Below are positions 63,296 to 64,000 of a stretch of 64,000 bases of DNA, piece after piece; positions within the stretch are counted from its first letter, which is position 1; each line of letters begins with the position of its first letter. The notes beneath the pieces are model-generated. The model was not told where the DNA came from. It searched no databases and saw only the letters and a program-made list of their open reading frames with translations. The stretch covers positions 58,785,172 to 58,849,171 of the forward strand of contig NC_058339.1 of assembly GCF_905475395.1 (NCBI RefSeq), given 5' to 3'. The DNA is from Chrysoperla carnea (lineage: Eukaryota; Arthropoda; Insecta; Neuroptera; Chrysopidae). Both the position numbers and the translations under genes were made by a program.

Positions 63296-64000
63296 AAATT
63301 TACGCCTACCATTGCGGCAGTCGGATCACTGTAGCGTATCAACCTCAAGTGATAGGTATTTACGAGTTATGTGAGTGTATAAGACAGAAAAATCTCATGT
63401 GCAGCGACATTAATATCTTAACAAACAGGCAAGCAGCGCTAAAATCTTTCACCTCTGTCTGCCTAACTCAATGTAAGTCTGGTATGGGTACCTGGACACA
63501 GGGAAATTGTGAAGCCTGCGAGCTTGCTAGAAATGGCAAAATGCTGTCGGACACAAGCATCAATGGACATCTAGGAGTTTCATTTACGAACTGCAAGTTG
63601 CTCCTCAAAGGGAATATGTTAAAAAATACCAATCTCAGATGGTGGAGTAACGTGGAGCAACGTGCTTGTGGTACTACAAGAAGATATGGTCTGAGTACAA
63701 TCGTAGGTGTTTCGAAGATCTTATATCACTTCCAAGGGCCTCTATTAGCAAAATGGTTGAGGCTACTACTGGACACTGCCTAGGCGGCAGGCACGCTGAG
63801 CGTCTGGGCCTTACAGTATATAATGACTATTGCAGAAGTTGTTACAGTGACGAGAAGGAAGAAACCATGTCTCATCTTCTCTATCGTTGACCAGCTCTTG
63901 GCACGATGAAGTTGACTCACTTGACTCAGCCTTTTTTGACGACCTCTCCGACCTGAAGTCCGTTGATATCAAAGCACTTCTGCTGTTCTTATACAGCTCC
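63296..64000 (+). pseudogene. LINE ORF2 C-terminal remnant (RNase H and Cys-rich tail)
   Basis: One frame gives DINILTNRQAALKSF and GMGTWTQGNCEACELARNG, matching the SDSQAAL and WVPGH.G..GNE.AD.LAR blocks of the RNase H domain in Jockey/R1-like non-LTR elements. After a frameshift near 63690, another frame gives IWSEYNRRCFEDLISLP, then TGHCLGGRHAERLGL and CRSCYSDEKEETMSHLL, the typical Cys/His-rich C-terminal tail, ended by a stop. Dead copy, probably continuing past the window edge. Confidence 0.75.

Overview
This window is AT-rich animal nuclear DNA, almost certainly from an insect. The genes are split by introns with GT...AG splice sites, one gene spans at least 39 kb, and the space between exons is full of short inverted-repeat transposons, Helitron, LINE and SINE fragments and other dispersed repeats. 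The protein relatives are insect-like, but the sequence alone does not fix the order. There is no sign of bacterial organisation.

Two protein-coding genes can be supported. (1) Positions 3251-5070, plus strand: a complete three-exon p24/TMED cargo-receptor gene of 242 aa that most resembles insect logjam. (2) Positions 7541-46896, minus strand: an ephexin-family Rho guanine-nucleotide exchange factor with DH, PH and SH3 domains. I rebuilt eleven shared exons (13424 down to 7541) by matching splice sites and reading phase through to the stop. Upstream of them are three candidate alternative 5' ends, all ending in phase 1 and so all able to splice to the shared exon at 13424. They are a two-exon long N-terminus (46833-45131 plus 43956-43856; 1501 aa total), an Asn/His-rich first exon (25783-25486; 999 aa) and a short hydrophobic first exon (18352-18235; 939 aa) that would put a membrane segment at the N-terminus of the GEF.

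Layout: 1-3250 is upstream DNA with one hairpin MITE; 3251-5070 is the p24 gene; 5191-5700 is a foldback element; 7541-13424 holds the GEF catalytic exons; 14479-16706 is a GC-rich island bounded by terminal inverted repeats, with two different tandem arrays sharing a TGGGCCA core; 18004-18200 is a hAT-like MITE beside the hydrophobic exon; 18353-43855 is intron crowded with foldback elements (22007, 23373, 26183, 27895, 36640), a Helitron end at 41792 and a tRNA-derived SINE near 42900; 43856-46896 holds the long N-terminal exons; 46897-64000 is without recognisable genes apart from degraded LINE pieces (about 56930-57345 minus, 63296-64000 plus) and more foldback repeats.

The two genes act in separate processes: secretory-pathway cargo transport, and Rho-GTPase activation downstream of receptor signalling. 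Their adjacency suggests no shared pathway. The points most worth checking are the alternative membrane-anchored GEF start and the satellite-bearing element in its intron.
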